Assembly (NCBI GenBank): GCA_949741215.1
Contig: CATJLA010000117.1
Span: 1 to 64,000, forward strand
Origin: an uncultured Oscillospiraceae bacterium
GTDB lineage: Bacteria; Bacillota; Clostridia; Oscillospirales; Ruminococcaceae
Reading direction: 5' to 3'
DNA length: 64,000 bases
Shown: piece after piece, positions 13,695 through 22,796 of the stretch
How the letters are laid out: each line of letters begins with the position of its first letter
How positions within the stretch are numbered: position 1 is the stretch's first letter
Notes under the pieces: generated by a model
Told to the model about the DNA's origin: nothing
Database searches by the model: none
The model's input: the letters and a program-made list of their open reading frames with translations, nothing else
Program-made: the position numbers and the translations under genes

Positions 13695-14993
13695 TTACGC
13701 TTCATCCTTTTGGGGCAGCACCACCGAGAGGGCTGCTTTTTCACTGCTGTAGGCGGTGTTTAGGCGAGCTTGCAGCTGCTCCAGGGTAATGGCGGAAAGG
13801 CACTCCATCAGCTTTGGCAGCTCCACGCCGGAAAAGTGGCAGTTTAACAGGATACTCGCCACCGGCTCCACGTTGTTGAAAAGGGAGACATATCGGCCAT
13901 ACACCCCTTTTTTGCACCGTTCAAACAGCTCTGGAGGAATGCCCTCCCGCTGGAGCCGCCGGGTTTCCGCCAGAATCCGGGTGAAAACCTGATCGGCGTC
14001 TTTGGATTCCCCGGAGAATATGACGGCAGCACTTTGGCGGCAGAGAAAGGCCTCCCCTGCAAAGGTCTGGTTGATCAGCCCCTCATCATACAGGGCACGG
14101 AAAAGAGGGGAACTCTCCCCGGCTATCACTTCTATCAGGATTTCATCCTCCGGCTGGTGCAGCAAATTTGCGCTTACGTCCCCGCCGGGGAGCTTATACC
14201 CTACCTGGAACAGAGGGGCGGCTACCTCCAGCTTTTGCTCCACACGGCGCTTGGCAATTCGGTCCGGCTCCTCTACGGCGGCCCTTACGGCGGTAAAAGG
14301 CGGGGCGGGCTTCAAAATTTTATCGGCAAGGCGGAGCACCATTTCCGTCTCAAAATTCCCTGCCACAGCCAGCACCATGTTGCGCAGATTATAAAAGCCG
14401 TTGTAGCAACGGTAAAGCAGATCGGCATCAATCTGGGCGATGGACTCCACCGTGCCGGCAATATCCTCCTTTACTGGGTCGTTGACGAACAAAGCCCCCA
14501 GCAGGTTGAAAAATACCCGCCAGCCAGGATCGTCCTCATACATCCGGATTTCCTGGCCGATAATCCCCTGCTCCTTCTGCACTGTTTCGGGGGTAAAGTA
14601 GGGCTCGGTGACGAAATCCAGCAAAATTTCCAGCGACTGCTCCACATTTTCCGAGCAGGAGAACAGGTAGCAGGTTTTGTCAAAGGAAGTGTAAGCATTG
14701 GCACTGGCGCCGGTTCCGGCAAACCGCGCAAAGGCGTCCCCAGCCTTGCACTCAAACATTTTGTGCTCCAAAAAGTGGGCAATCCCCTCCGGCACTCGGG
14801 CAGGGGCCTCTCCCTCTAAGCCAAAGCAACTGTCGGCAGAGCCAAAATTGGTGCCGAACAGGGCATAGGTGCTGTGGTAGCCCTCCATAGGAGCCAGCAG
14901 CAGGGTCAGGCCGCTTTGATGTTTTATCTCATAATAATCTGCAAGCTCGGTTTTTACCCGGCGGACATCCGGGTGGTTTGACAGACTGCTCAT
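13695..14993 (-). CDS. ymfH: M16-family zinc peptidase (YmfH-like, active subunit)
   Basis: A 432-residue pitrilysin-fold protein. The inverted zinc motif HFLEH is at residues 73-77, and a downstream Glu for the third ligand lies in the QEIRMYEDDP region. ANAYTSFDKTCYLF is typical of bacterial M16B peptidases. It follows a paralogue that lacks the zinc motif, overlapping it by four bases (ATGA), the usual YmfF/YmfH arrangement in Firmicutes. The substrate is unknown. Confidence 0.88.
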   Translation of the reverse strand: MSSLSNHPDVRRVKTELADYYEIKHQSGLTLLLAPMEGYHSTYALFGTNFGSADSCFGLEGEAPARVPEGIAHFLEHKMFECKAGDAFARFAGTGASANAYTSFDKTCYLFSCSENVEQSLEILLDFVTEPYFTPETVQKEQGIIGQEIRMYEDDPGWRVFFNLLGALFVNDPVKEDIAGTVESIAQIDADLLYRCYNGFYNLRNMVLAVAGNFETEMVLRLADKILKPAPPFTAVRAAVEEPDRIAKRRVEQKLEVAAPLFQVGYKLPGGDVSANLLHQPEDEILIEVIAGESSPLFRALYDEGLINQTFAGEAFLCRQSAAVIFSGESKDADQVFTRILAETRRLQREGIPPELFERCKKGVYGRYVSLFNNVEPVASILLNCHFSGVELPKLMECLSAITLEQLQARLNTAYSSEKAALSVVLPQKDEA

Positions 14994-16276
14994 GCCTTCT
15001 CCTCCTCTGCTCCGGTGAGTAAATATACGGTATCCAAGGTGACGCCCCTGGCGGCCTCAGTCACCTGTTCCCGGGTAAGCTGCTCCAGCCGCTCCAAATC
15101 CTGCTCCGGGGTGGAAAGCCGGCCGGAAAGAATCTGGGAAAGATAGTAGCCCTCTTGACTGCTCAAAGCATCCCCCACCGAAAGGTACGCCCCCCGCAGG
15201 CTCAGCTTGGCGGAGGTAAATTCCTCATCGGTAAAGCCGCCCTCCTGCATCACCTTTATCTGCTCCAGCACACCCTTTTGAGCGGCCTCCTTGTTTTGTT
15301 CCTCAATACCACAGTCCACCGTCATAATACCGGAAGCCTTGTCATACCGGCTGGGGCAGTAGTAGCAAAGGCTCTGCTTCTCCCGCACATACACAAACAA
15401 CCGGGAAAAGGGCGAGCCCCCTAAAATGGCGTTCATCAGCTGAAAAGCCGCCTGCTGTTCCCTGGTTTCCGGCAACCCGGTGCGGAAGCCCAGCACTAAC
15501 TTTGCCTGGGTGACGTCCATCCGCTCCACATACTCCCGCACCTCCTCCGCTTTCGCCTTGCCTTTGGAGAAGGGCTGCAATGCCTTAGTGGGGCATCGGC
15601 CCGCAAACCGGCGGGCAAACAGCTCTCTGGCGGAATCCGGGCTGCCACAGCCAATGAACAGCACCTCAACCCGGGCGGTATCCAATATCTCCCGGTAAGC
15701 CTGCCCGGCAGACTGGGGCGTGATCTTTTCCGCCTCGTCCACCGTGCCGTATTTACGAACAGCATTAGGCTCCCCCGCACACATTTTGGCAATGCCCTGG
15801 CTTAAAGCATAGGAGCGCTTATCGTTAATATCCGCCTCAATGGCGTCAATTAAATTCTGTTTTTCCAGCAGGACGTCCTGCTCATTCAGGTTTTCACCTT
15901 CCCACTTAGGGTCCAGCAGAATAGAGCAGAGCAGATCTGCACACCGGCCGGAAATATCCTCCCCATGCAGGGCAAAGCGGTCGTCAATTCCTTGAACCGA
16001 AAGGTTCAAAATCTGCCAGCCGCCGTATTTGCGAACGTCCGCCTCCAACGAGGCTCCATACAAATCGCAAAGCAAAGCGTTCAGCCTGGTAAAATCCGGG
16101 CAGTCCCGAAAGCCCCGGCGCAAAATAAAAGGCACCGCCGCATATTGAGCCGCCGTCTCCTCCCGCAGAGGCACCACTAAGTTTACTGAAATACGGTTGA
16201 GCTTGAATTTCGGGTCAGAAATGCTGGAAAACCACAGGTTCTCCCCCAGCTGCCGCCTGTCCAACAGATTGCTCAT
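14990..16276 (-). CDS. ymfF: M16-family peptidase-like protein (YmfF-like, no zinc motif)
   Basis: A 428-residue M16 paralogue with the same fold (SVNLVVPLREETAAQYAAVPFILRRG, LLEKQNLIDAIEADINDKRSYA, LFVYVREKQSLCYYCPSRYDKASG). No HxxEH is present where the active partner has one. The C-terminal Arg/Tyr loop, which binds substrate in M16 partners, is retained. It probably pairs with the YmfH-like product as the non-catalytic subunit. The genes overlap by four bases, suggesting translational coupling. Confidence 0.85.
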   Translation of the reverse strand: MSNLLDRRQLGENLWFSSISDPKFKLNRISVNLVVPLREETAAQYAAVPFILRRGFRDCPDFTRLNALLCDLYGASLEADVRKYGGWQILNLSVQGIDDRFALHGEDISGRCADLLCSILLDPKWEGENLNEQDVLLEKQNLIDAIEADINDKRSYALSQGIAKMCAGEPNAVRKYGTVDEAEKITPQSAGQAYREILDTARVEVLFIGCGSPDSARELFARRFAGRCPTKALQPFSKGKAKAEEVREYVERMDVTQAKLVLGFRTGLPETREQQAAFQLMNAILGGSPFSRLFVYVREKQSLCYYCPSRYDKASGIMTVDCGIEEQNKEAAQKGVLEQIKVMQEGGFTDEEFTSAKLSLRGAYLSVGDALSSQEGYYLSQILSGRLSTPEQDLERLEQLTREQVTEAARGVTLDTVYLLTGAEEEKA

Positions 16277-16382
16277 ATCAGTTCATCTCCTCGTTCCAAA
16301 AATGCTGCCAACATTCCCCCAAAGCCTGCAAAAATAAAGCATGCGGGACGTCGCAAAAGCCAAAAGCCTGTAGCGGCCCCGG

Positions 16383-16823
16383 TTAATTGCCTGCCTGAAA
16401 GTAATAAAAATGGCCGGTAATCGGCACTACAAAATAGTAATCGTCCCCAGAGGAGCGCCACTCCCGCCGGCTGCCGGTTACGGTTGGCTCTCCGTCCCCC
16501 GGCGCCCAGCCTACCAGATATTTTACAATTTCATCCTGGCCGCTGTAGTAAAAGCCTCCCTGAACAGAGGAGGTCATAATCCCATCAGCAAAGCATTCAA
16601 ACACCACCAGCTGCCGCTCCGGGTAAAGCCGGATTTGCTGCGCCTCATCCACATTCTCCTCAGGAACCATTTCCCCGGCGGCGCACCACTGCTCGCACAG
16701 CTCCGTCAGTCTTGCCTGGTTTTTCAGGACGTAAGCGGTCACCCTGTCCTGCGGGCTTTGGCAGGAGGCCAGCAGCAAAAATATCACAGCAACGCCTAAC
16801 AAGCCGAACCTTCCGCCTGCCAT
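16383..16823 (-). CDS. Small putative lipoprotein
   Basis: A 146-residue protein with a hydrophobic signal sequence ending in LLLASC, so the lipidated Cys is near residue 21. The rest is a compact domain rich in Tyr and Gln (QGGFYYSGQDEIVKYLVGWAPG, DDYYFVVPITGHFYYF). The start at 16823 has AAAAAGGGGG ten bases upstream, whereas an ATG 17 codons earlier gives a charged extension unlike a signal peptide. Family unknown. Confidence 0.78.
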   Translation of the reverse strand: MAGGRFGLLGVAVIFLLLASCQSPQDRVTAYVLKNQARLTELCEQWCAAGEMVPEENVDEAQQIRLYPERQLVVFECFADGIMTSSVQGGFYYSGQDEIVKYLVGWAPGDGEPTVTGSRREWRSSGDDYYFVVPITGHFYYFQAGN

Positions 16824-16915
16824 ATCGCTGCCCCCTTTTTCTAAAATACGCCGCTTGTTTTGAGTTTTGGGCACTTTTGCTCGTTTATTCGCTCGGCAAG
16901 GAATAAAGTACCCTC

Positions 16916-16944
16916 ATTGTAGCACATTCTGCCAGAGATTGCCA
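16916..16944 (-). promoter_or_regulatory. Promoter of the small lipoprotein gene
   Basis: Minus-strand TGGCAA (16939-16944) and TACAAT (16916-16921), 17 bases apart. Confidence 0.6.
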
Positions 16945-16954
16945 CAAAAAGAAT

Positions 16955-17875
16955 CTAAAGATTCTGTGAACGGTAAAAAGATACCGCCGGGTTTTCCACA
17001 CCGGCCAGGTCAAAAGGTGGAATATATTCCTTTGCCGCCGACTTTCTCTCCTGCAGAAAGCCATCCTCAATGCCGCTGGCCAAAAGGTAATCCTCCATCT
17101 TTTCCGCCTCCCGCCGGGTAAGGCTGCGGTTGATTTCCGGATAGCATTCCGCTGCTCCCAGGGGCAGATACTGGCTCATCAGGCTGAAAAGCACACTTCC
17201 CTTCGAAAAATGCTCCGCCACATAGTCAATCACCTCCCGAGTATTATCCAGGTTAGAGGGCAAAATCAAATGCCGTATCACAACACCGGACCGCAGCAGC
17301 CCATCCTCTCCCATACAGTAGGGGCCCACCTGACGAAGCATCTCGTCCAAAGCCGGGGCGGCATACCGGAAGTAATCCGGCGCTTTGGAATACCGGGCGG
17401 CGGTGCGCTGGTCACAGTATTTCAAATCCGGCAGATAGATTTGGATTTTGCCCTCCAGAACCCGCAGGCTTTCCACACGCTCATATCCGCCGGAATTATA
17501 AACCACCGGCACCGGCAAAGGCTTTTCCAGCGCTTTTGCAACAGCGGGGATAAAATGGGTAGGGTTCACCAGGTTGATATTATGCACCCCCTGATCAACC
17601 AGCTCCTCAAAAATTTCCCGCAGCCGCTCTGTTGAAACGGTTTTGCCGTAATTTTCATGGCTGATTTTATGGTTCTGGCAAAAAACGCAGCCCAGGGCAC
17701 AGCCGCTGAAAAAAACCGTGCCCGAGCCCCTCGTCCCGCTGATGCAGGGCTCCTCCCAAAAATGGGGGACCGCCCGGGCAATTACCGGAAGCTCCCCCAT
17801 TTTGCAGGCTCCAAAAGCGGTTTTCCGGTCTACGCCGCAGCTGCGGGGGCACAGCCGGCATCCAACTGCTTCCAT
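16955..17875 (-). CDS. PflX-like radical SAM protein
   Basis: A 306-residue radical SAM enzyme. CALGCVFCQN carries the CxxxCxxC cluster that binds the 4Fe-4S centre. An upstream Cys set, CRLCPRSCG with GACKMG (residues 6-28), is typical of the PflX/COG1313 group related to pyruvate formate-lyase activases. VNPTHFIPAVAKAL, VYNSGGYE and DLKYCD support this group. The natural substrate of the group is not established. I chose the second ATG because AAAAGGAG touches the first one. It stands alone between promoters. Confidence 0.82.
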   Translation of the reverse strand: MEAVGCRLCPRSCGVDRKTAFGACKMGELPVIARAVPHFWEEPCISGTRGSGTVFFSGCALGCVFCQNHKISHENYGKTVSTERLREIFEELVDQGVHNINLVNPTHFIPAVAKALEKPLPVPVVYNSGGYERVESLRVLEGKIQIYLPDLKYCDQRTAARYSKAPDYFRYAAPALDEMLRQVGPYCMGEDGLLRSGVVIRHLILPSNLDNTREVIDYVAEHFSKGSVLFSLMSQYLPLGAAECYPEINRSLTRREAEKMEDYLLASGIEDGFLQERKSAAKEYIPPFDLAGVENPAVSFYRSQNL

Positions 17876-17910
17876 GGCAGGCATCTCCTTTTCCTATAGT
17901 TTCAACAGCC

Positions 17911-17939
17911 ATTATAACAGATTTTCCCTATAGGCACAA
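17911..17939 (-). promoter_or_regulatory. Promoter of the radical SAM gene
   Basis: Minus-strand TTGTGC (17934-17939) and a perfect TATAAT (17911-17916), 17 bases apart. Confidence 0.75.
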
Positions 17940-17944
17940 TGCCG

Positions 17945-18017
17945 CTTTTGGGACGTCCCACACCTTTTGGCCCCTGCCCTTTGCACAGGCTCGCCGCAGC
18001 AGCCGCGTCCCAAAAAG
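17945..18017. repeat. Inverted pair of the GGACG motif
   Basis: CTTTTGGGACGTCCCACACC (17945-17964) and CAGCCGCGTCCCAAAAAG (18000-18017) in inverse orientation between the radical SAM and SGNH genes. Confidence 0.65.
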
Positions 18018-18063
18018 AAAAGCCGTGCGGGAAGCAATACCTCCTGCACAGCTATGATTTTTA

Positions 18064-18975
18064 TCATATTGATCGGCCTGTTCCTGCTGCAATCCGCGCT
18101 AAAATCTCCTGCCGCAGGGGTTTTTCCTGCTCCAGCGCCTGAGGGAGAGGCAAGGCGTCCTCCTTGTTAGGGTTATCATGTCCTATATGCTCCTTCCATG
18201 CGGCGCAAAGCATCTGGTGCCGTTTCATAACCAGACTGTAAAAGTGATTTTGCTCCCGGATATAGCAAGGCATTTCGGCAATCTCCAGCTCAAAAAACTC
18301 CCGCAGAATGGTTTTTGCCATTTCCCAGTGGCCCGGGATATCGGGATGGACACCGTCATTATACAAATAATCAGGGTTAGCGCCGCGCAGGCTTTGGATC
18401 ATAGCGAACAAGGGAGTATGTAAATCAATCACAGGGACACCCCGTTGCGGGAAGTACTCCAGCTCCCATGCGGCAAAACGGCTAAGCGCTTTGTCATAGG
18501 ATAGGTAAGGCTCCCCAAAACCGTACCGTAAGGACTCATCCTCCTCTGCAATGGTTTTGCCCCGAGATTTTGCATCAAAAGGGGTTGGGGTCATCACCAC
18601 CGGGCGGGCGCCATAGGCCTGTATGGCGCTTACCAGACGGCACATGCCTTCGGCAAAGCATTTTTCCCTTTGGGAAGAGGGCGGAAAGTAGATGCCGTCG
18701 TTCATCCCATAACAAGCAAACACCACCTGGGGGCGGCTTTGTTCCAGGGCCCTGTCCAGTCTGCCAAAAACAACGGGACGGGGGAAAGGATGATCCGGCT
18801 CCGAAAGGCCGGAAACCGTTTCAGAGGAAACCCCCAGGCCAATAATTTCAGGGGCCTCCTGCCCCCAATGTTCCCAAAGGGCTGCCTGCACAAAGGCAAA
18901 ATAGCAGCCGATGTTGGTAATACTATCGCCAATAAAGGCAATGCGTTTTTCTTTCCATTGCTCTCTTGCTGTCAT
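18064..18975 (-). CDS. SGNH/GDSL-family hydrolase (predicted esterase)
   Basis: A 303-residue GDSL hydrolase. The nucleophile Ser lies in block I, FIGDSITN, Gly in block II, Asn in block III (YGMNDG), and the Asp/His pair in NDGVHPDIPGHWEMA. No signal peptide is visible, so it probably acts in the cytoplasm, perhaps deacetylating or de-esterifying imported sugars. AGGAGAGGG precedes the chosen ATG at 18975. It is the last gene of a minus-strand group with a hydroxyacid dehydrogenase and a sugar isomerase. Confidence 0.87.
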   Translation of the reverse strand: MTAREQWKEKRIAFIGDSITNIGCYFAFVQAALWEHWGQEAPEIIGLGVSSETVSGLSEPDHPFPRPVVFGRLDRALEQSRPQVVFACYGMNDGIYFPPSSQREKCFAEGMCRLVSAIQAYGARPVVMTPTPFDAKSRGKTIAEEDESLRYGFGEPYLSYDKALSRFAAWELEYFPQRGVPVIDLHTPLFAMIQSLRGANPDYLYNDGVHPDIPGHWEMAKTILREFFELEIAEMPCYIREQNHFYSLVMKRHQMLCAAWKEHIGHDNPNKEDALPLPQALEQEKPLRQEILARIAAGTGRSI

Positions 18976-19052
18976 ATGTCCCTCTCCTTTTGGGCACCGC
19001 AAGGCCGGGATAACACCCTGCCCGCCGTCCGGCTTCTCTGCATTTTCAGCAT

Positions 19053-20060
19053 TTATGCCAACCTTCCCAGCTGCTCCGCCTTCACCTCAAATTCCGGCGT
19101 TTCTCCCGCCAGCAAACGCTTCAGGTCATCCAGCATGTAATAGGCCAGCCGCTCGCACTCCGCCGCTTGGCTGCCTGCAATATGAGGAGTCAAAAACACA
19201 TTGGGCAAAGTATACAGCGGGCTTCCCTTTGCCGGAGGCTCCGGCCAGGTCACATCCAAAAGGGCAGTGCGGCCCGGTTCTTCCTCCATTGCACGAATCA
19301 GATCCCCTTCTGTCACCTGAGCCCCCCGGCCTGTGTTGATAAAGGTAGCGTTAGGTTTCATCCGGGAAAACAGGCCGTAGTTCAAAATCCCCTCAATTTC
19401 CTTTTTATTGGCAAGATGATTGGAAATCACCTGGCATTCCGAAAAAATCTCCTCCAAGGACGCAAGCGCAACCCCCATTTCCTCCGCCTTTTCCCGGGGC
19501 AAAAAGGGATCATACACCAAAATCTCCAAATCATAGCTTTTCAGCAAAGAAATTACCTTTTTCCCGATCATCCCGGCTCCCAAAAGCCCCACTCTGGTAC
19601 GGTAATTTCCAGGGAAGGAATGACTGTAGCTTTTAGCAGCGGCACGGTCCTGCTCCTTAACCAACCGTGCAGCCTGAAAATACCCCTTGTTAGCCAACAA
19701 AATTTGCGCCACCGTATATTCCGCCACCGGAACAGCATTAGCGCCCCATCCGCTGAACAAGCGCATTCCGGCCCCTAAAATCATGTCGGCATAATTTTGC
19801 ACCGTTCCTCCGCAAAACAGGAACATCTCCCCCTTCGGGAAAAGCTCCCGCATCTCCTCCGGCGTAATCTGGGGGGTACCCCAGCAGCCAAAAACAATCT
19901 GGGCTTCTCCGGCAGCAACAGGATGCTTCCGCAGCTCCTCCAGGGTATACACCTTGCCGTCATTTTCGGTAAGCTGCCCCAGCTCCTCAATAAAACGGCT
20001 GGTAAAAATCATATGGGGGTTCAGCCAGCTTTCCCCTCCCCAAAGAATGGAACGTACCAT
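19053..20060 (-). CDS. D-isomer-specific 2-hydroxyacid dehydrogenase
   Basis: A 335-residue NAD-dependent dehydrogenase. It has the nucleotide-binding VGLLGAGMIGKKV, the catalytic Arg in NTGRGAQV, a Glu in the following helix, and the catalytic His in LTPHIAGS. The family reduces 2-keto acids such as hydroxypyruvate or glyoxylate. The neighbours suggest a sugar-acid pathway, although the substrate cannot be fixed. AAAGGAGAGG precedes the ATG. Confidence 0.88.
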   Translation of the reverse strand: MVRSILWGGESWLNPHMIFTSRFIEELGQLTENDGKVYTLEELRKHPVAAGEAQIVFGCWGTPQITPEEMRELFPKGEMFLFCGGTVQNYADMILGAGMRLFSGWGANAVPVAEYTVAQILLANKGYFQAARLVKEQDRAAAKSYSHSFPGNYRTRVGLLGAGMIGKKVISLLKSYDLEILVYDPFLPREKAEEMGVALASLEEIFSECQVISNHLANKKEIEGILNYGLFSRMKPNATFINTGRGAQVTEGDLIRAMEEEPGRTALLDVTWPEPPAKGSPLYTLPNVFLTPHIAGSQAAECERLAYYMLDDLKRLLAGETPEFEVKAEQLGRLA

Positions 20061-20110
20061 AATTCAGCCTCTCCTTTGTATTGTTTTCCTTTTATGACGA
20101 AGCCCATGCC

Positions 20111-20878
20111 TCAGTTCCGGGCCTGTACCCAGCGCTTCAGGGCGGCGGCATCCTCCAAAAACTGCTTGGGGGAATCCTCCCGCACAAATTCCAAAATGCA
20201 GTACCGGTCACCAGAAACCTTCGCAGCATAGTCCAAATAAACCGCCCATTCCGCCTCCCCCTGGGATAAGGGCAGCCTCTCTCCGGCCGCCGCCCACTGG
20301 AACACATGGAGATTTGTCAGCCAAGGAGTAACCGCCTGCAAGCCCTCTAAACGGCGTTCTACAGAACAGTTTACAGCAGGCTGCCAGTAAGCCCCCGCCA
20401 CACCTTTGGCCTCCTCATAAAACCGCCGGGCGCTTTCAGGGGTATCGGTCAGGGTACCACCATGGTATTCAAAGGAAATCCCAATCCCCTGCTCCCTGGC
20501 AAGCCCTGCCAGATAAACCGCCTCCTCCGCCAGCAGCAGCCGGTTTTCACAGCTCTGAGAGCCCTGCTTGCCGGCCCACAACCGGATCACCGGCGCCTGT
20601 AAAGCCACGGCGCTTGCCAGCACCTTTGCAAATTCCCGCTGTTGTTCCGCTCTGCCCTCAAAAGCCCCCAGCCGGTAATACGCACCATAGGACGTAACAG
20701 CAAGCCCCTGTTCCCGGGTTAATTCCCCAACCCGGCGGGCGGTTTCAAGCTCCCCGTGGGGCACGTGGATGTCTCCGCCCCATTCAATACCATCCAGCCC
20801 GGCATCAGCTGCCAGCGTAATGATCTCCGGTACCGAAAGTCCCCGGAAGGTTACAGAAGTCAATCCCGTGTAAAGCAT
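20111..20878 (-). CDS. Sugar phosphate isomerase/epimerase (AP endonuclease 2 fold)
   Basis: A 255-residue TIM-barrel protein of the xylose isomerase-like family. GLDGIEWGGDIHVPHG, GISFEYHGGTLTDTPESARRF and the C-terminal YCILEFVRED are the usual metal and substrate positions (Glu, His, Glu). It would isomerise or epimerise a sugar or sugar acid. It heads the three-gene unit with the dehydrogenase and SGNH hydrolase. AGGAGG lies eight bases before the ATG. Confidence 0.82.
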   Translation of the reverse strand: MLYTGLTSVTFRGLSVPEIITLAADAGLDGIEWGGDIHVPHGELETARRVGELTREQGLAVTSYGAYYRLGAFEGRAEQQREFAKVLASAVALQAPVIRLWAGKQGSQSCENRLLLAEEAVYLAGLAREQGIGISFEYHGGTLTDTPESARRFYEEAKGVAGAYWQPAVNCSVERRLEGLQAVTPWLTNLHVFQWAAAGERLPLSQGEAEWAVYLDYAAKVSGDRYCILEFVREDSPKQFLEDAAALKRWVQARN

Positions 20879-21071
20879 TTTTTTCCTCCTGTTCTATGTT
20901 TTTTTGATCACGTTTCCTTGGTAAACCACTGCTTTTAGTTTAGCATAAAGGCCCAGGGCTTTCCATGGATTTTTTTGCACAATTTGTATAATTTCTTGCC
21001 CAAAGCGGCAGCAACGGCATCCGGAATGGAAAAGCATCTTTTTCCCCCACAAATTGGGCGGCCAATAAAAC
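20879..21071. other. Gap upstream of the isomerase gene
   Basis: AT-rich sequence. A weak minus-strand promoter, TTGCTG then TATACA with an 18-base spacer near 20982-21015, is possible. Confidence 0.35.
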
Positions 21072-21094
21072 AGCCTCCCCTAAAAAGGGGAGGC
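21066..21094 (-). terminator. Terminator after the GH88 gene
   Basis: GCCTCCCC (21073-21080) pairs with GGGGAGGC (21087-21094), with TGTTTTAT after it on the minus strand. It separates the GH88 gene from the isomerase unit. Confidence 0.82.
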
Positions 21095-21150
21095 CTCCGG
21101 AAAAACCCGGGAACATCAACAGCAGTCTTGTCCTGAAAGAATATTTTTGT

Positions 21151-22305
21151 TTACCAGATCAGGAAATCGGAGCCCCTCAGCTTGAGGATAGCCTCAATAA
21201 AGAAGAAGTCGCCATAAATAATCGGGATATGCACACACTTATTATAAGCCTCTGTGCCATCCATGACGATAGCGTCCCGATTGGCGTCCCAATCACAATG
21301 GAGGGTATCCAGCGCCTTCAGCATCTTCACAGCAGCGTTGACATACATGCCCCGCTCCTCCTCCGGCAGCTGCTTTGCCAGCTCCAGCATTCCGGCAGAA
21401 GCAATGGCAGCAGCGGTAGTATCCACCTGATCCGGCTCAGAGGGCTGACGGAAATCTACTCTCGGCACAAAGTCCGAGGTGTTGGCCACATTGGCAATAA
21501 AGTAGTTGGAAACTCGCTTGGCAGCGTCCAGATATTCCTTTTTCCCGGTGTTGATGTAGCTGAGGGTAAAGCCGTAAATCGCCCAGCTCTGCCCGCGGGA
21601 CCAAGAAGAACCGCTGGCACAGCCTTGTCCGGCAGGATTATCCAGCATTTCGCCGGTATCAGGGTCCAAAATCACAATATGATTGCAGGAGCCGTCGTCC
21701 CGAACCACAGTTCTCAGGCAGGTATCGGCATGCTCCACCGCAGTGTAGTAAAAGCGGGGGTCGTTTAATTCCCTGCTGGCCCAATACAGCAGCGGGATGT
21801 TCATCATGCAGTCCACAATAATCCACCCGGTACGGTCCATGTTCCATGCCCGGATAAACTTACCAGCAGGGTTAAACCGGCCGGAAAGATGGCTGGCAGC
21901 AGTCAAGCCGCGGTTGCGGGCCTTCATATCGCCGGTCAGGCGGTAATCAGCCACAGCGGAATGCAGCCACATAAAGCCTACGTCATGATGCAGATTCGGG
22001 AAGTCTGCCAAAGGGCCGTCCAGCAGCTCCTCCGCATGGCGGGCAGCTTTCAGGTACTTCTCCTCCTTGGTGGCGGCGTACATCTCCCACAATATGCCAG
22101 ACCAAAAGCCATTGGTCCACCAGCCTAGGTTAGAAGCCCCCCCAAAACGCTTGGGAATAAAACGGCCGTTTTCGTCGGTAGTATAGGGAATTTCTTTACA
22201 GTCTGCATTACGGTCACACTCGGCGGAAACCTTTGTTTGAATCTTCTCCCACACCTCGTCCAGCCATTTCTGATTCTCAGGGCAGATGTTCAGGGAATTG
22301 CACAT
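21151..22305 (-). CDS. Unsaturated glucuronyl/galacturonyl hydrolase (GH88)
   Basis: A 384-residue (alpha/alpha)6-barrel enzyme that hydrates the 4,5-unsaturated uronic acid left by polysaccharide lyases and so frees the sugar. The catalytic Asp pair is in NLHHDVGFM and in WNMDRTGWIIVDCMMN, and SSWSRGQSWAIYGF is a strong family signature. No secretion signal is seen, so it acts on imported oligosaccharides. The start at 22305 follows AGAAAGGATG. An upstream ATG adds 17 basic residues not typical of GH88. No lyase or transporter is adjacent. Confidence 0.92.
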   Translation of the reverse strand: MCNSLNICPENQKWLDEVWEKIQTKVSAECDRNADCKEIPYTTDENGRFIPKRFGGASNLGWWTNGFWSGILWEMYAATKEEKYLKAARHAEELLDGPLADFPNLHHDVGFMWLHSAVADYRLTGDMKARNRGLTAASHLSGRFNPAGKFIRAWNMDRTGWIIVDCMMNIPLLYWASRELNDPRFYYTAVEHADTCLRTVVRDDGSCNHIVILDPDTGEMLDNPAGQGCASGSSWSRGQSWAIYGFTLSYINTGKKEYLDAAKRVSNYFIANVANTSDFVPRVDFRQPSEPDQVDTTAAAIASAGMLELAKQLPEEERGMYVNAAVKMLKALDTLHCDWDANRDAIVMDGTEAYNKCVHIPIIYGDFFFIEAILKLRGSDFLIW

Positions 22306-22724
22306 AATAAACTCATCCTTTCTCTTGCTTTGGGGGCAGCCTTGCCAATCTCCCAAATATTTTATAAGAAAGCGTAAGGTCTGCAGTTCCCTGCACCCTC
22401 GCTGTCCTTCCTGCTGCTACACCCAGGCCCCCTACAACCATATTTTTCAGGACGTCCCGGGTCCGGTTGTCTCCGGCTTTTTACAGATTGCCCAATATTT
22501 TTATGAAAAAGAAATAGAATCTTTTGCAATTTTATTGTAACACATCCAAAATAAAAAATCCAGTACTTTCCAAAGGGATTTTAGAAATCCAAAAAAATTT
22601 TAGAATCTTCACAAAAAATTGTAATCTGCTCTGCCCCGCATATAATACGTAAAATCTTACAGAGAGCCGGAAAAGTGTCGTTCTATTGCGGACAAATTTT
22701 GCGATTTTCGGCAATTTTGCCATC
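22306..22724. other. Intergenic region between GH88 and threonine ammonia-lyase genes
   Basis: It holds one copy of the dispersed motif, TTTTTCAGGACGTCCCGG (22443-22460), and a minus-strand TACAAT (22534-22539) with only a poor -35 (TGGATT) that may start the GH88 transcript. No gene is seen. Confidence 0.5.
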
Positions 22725-22752
22725 TTGACGAAGACAAAATTATGATTATACT
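22725..22752 (+). promoter_or_regulatory. Promoter of the threonine ammonia-lyase gene
   Basis: TTGACG (22725-22730) and TATACT (22747-22752) with a 16-base spacer, 45 bases before the start. Confidence 0.7.
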
Positions 22753-22796
22753 TATAAGCAGCCAGAAATGGACAGAAAAAAAGGAGTTGTTTGTAT

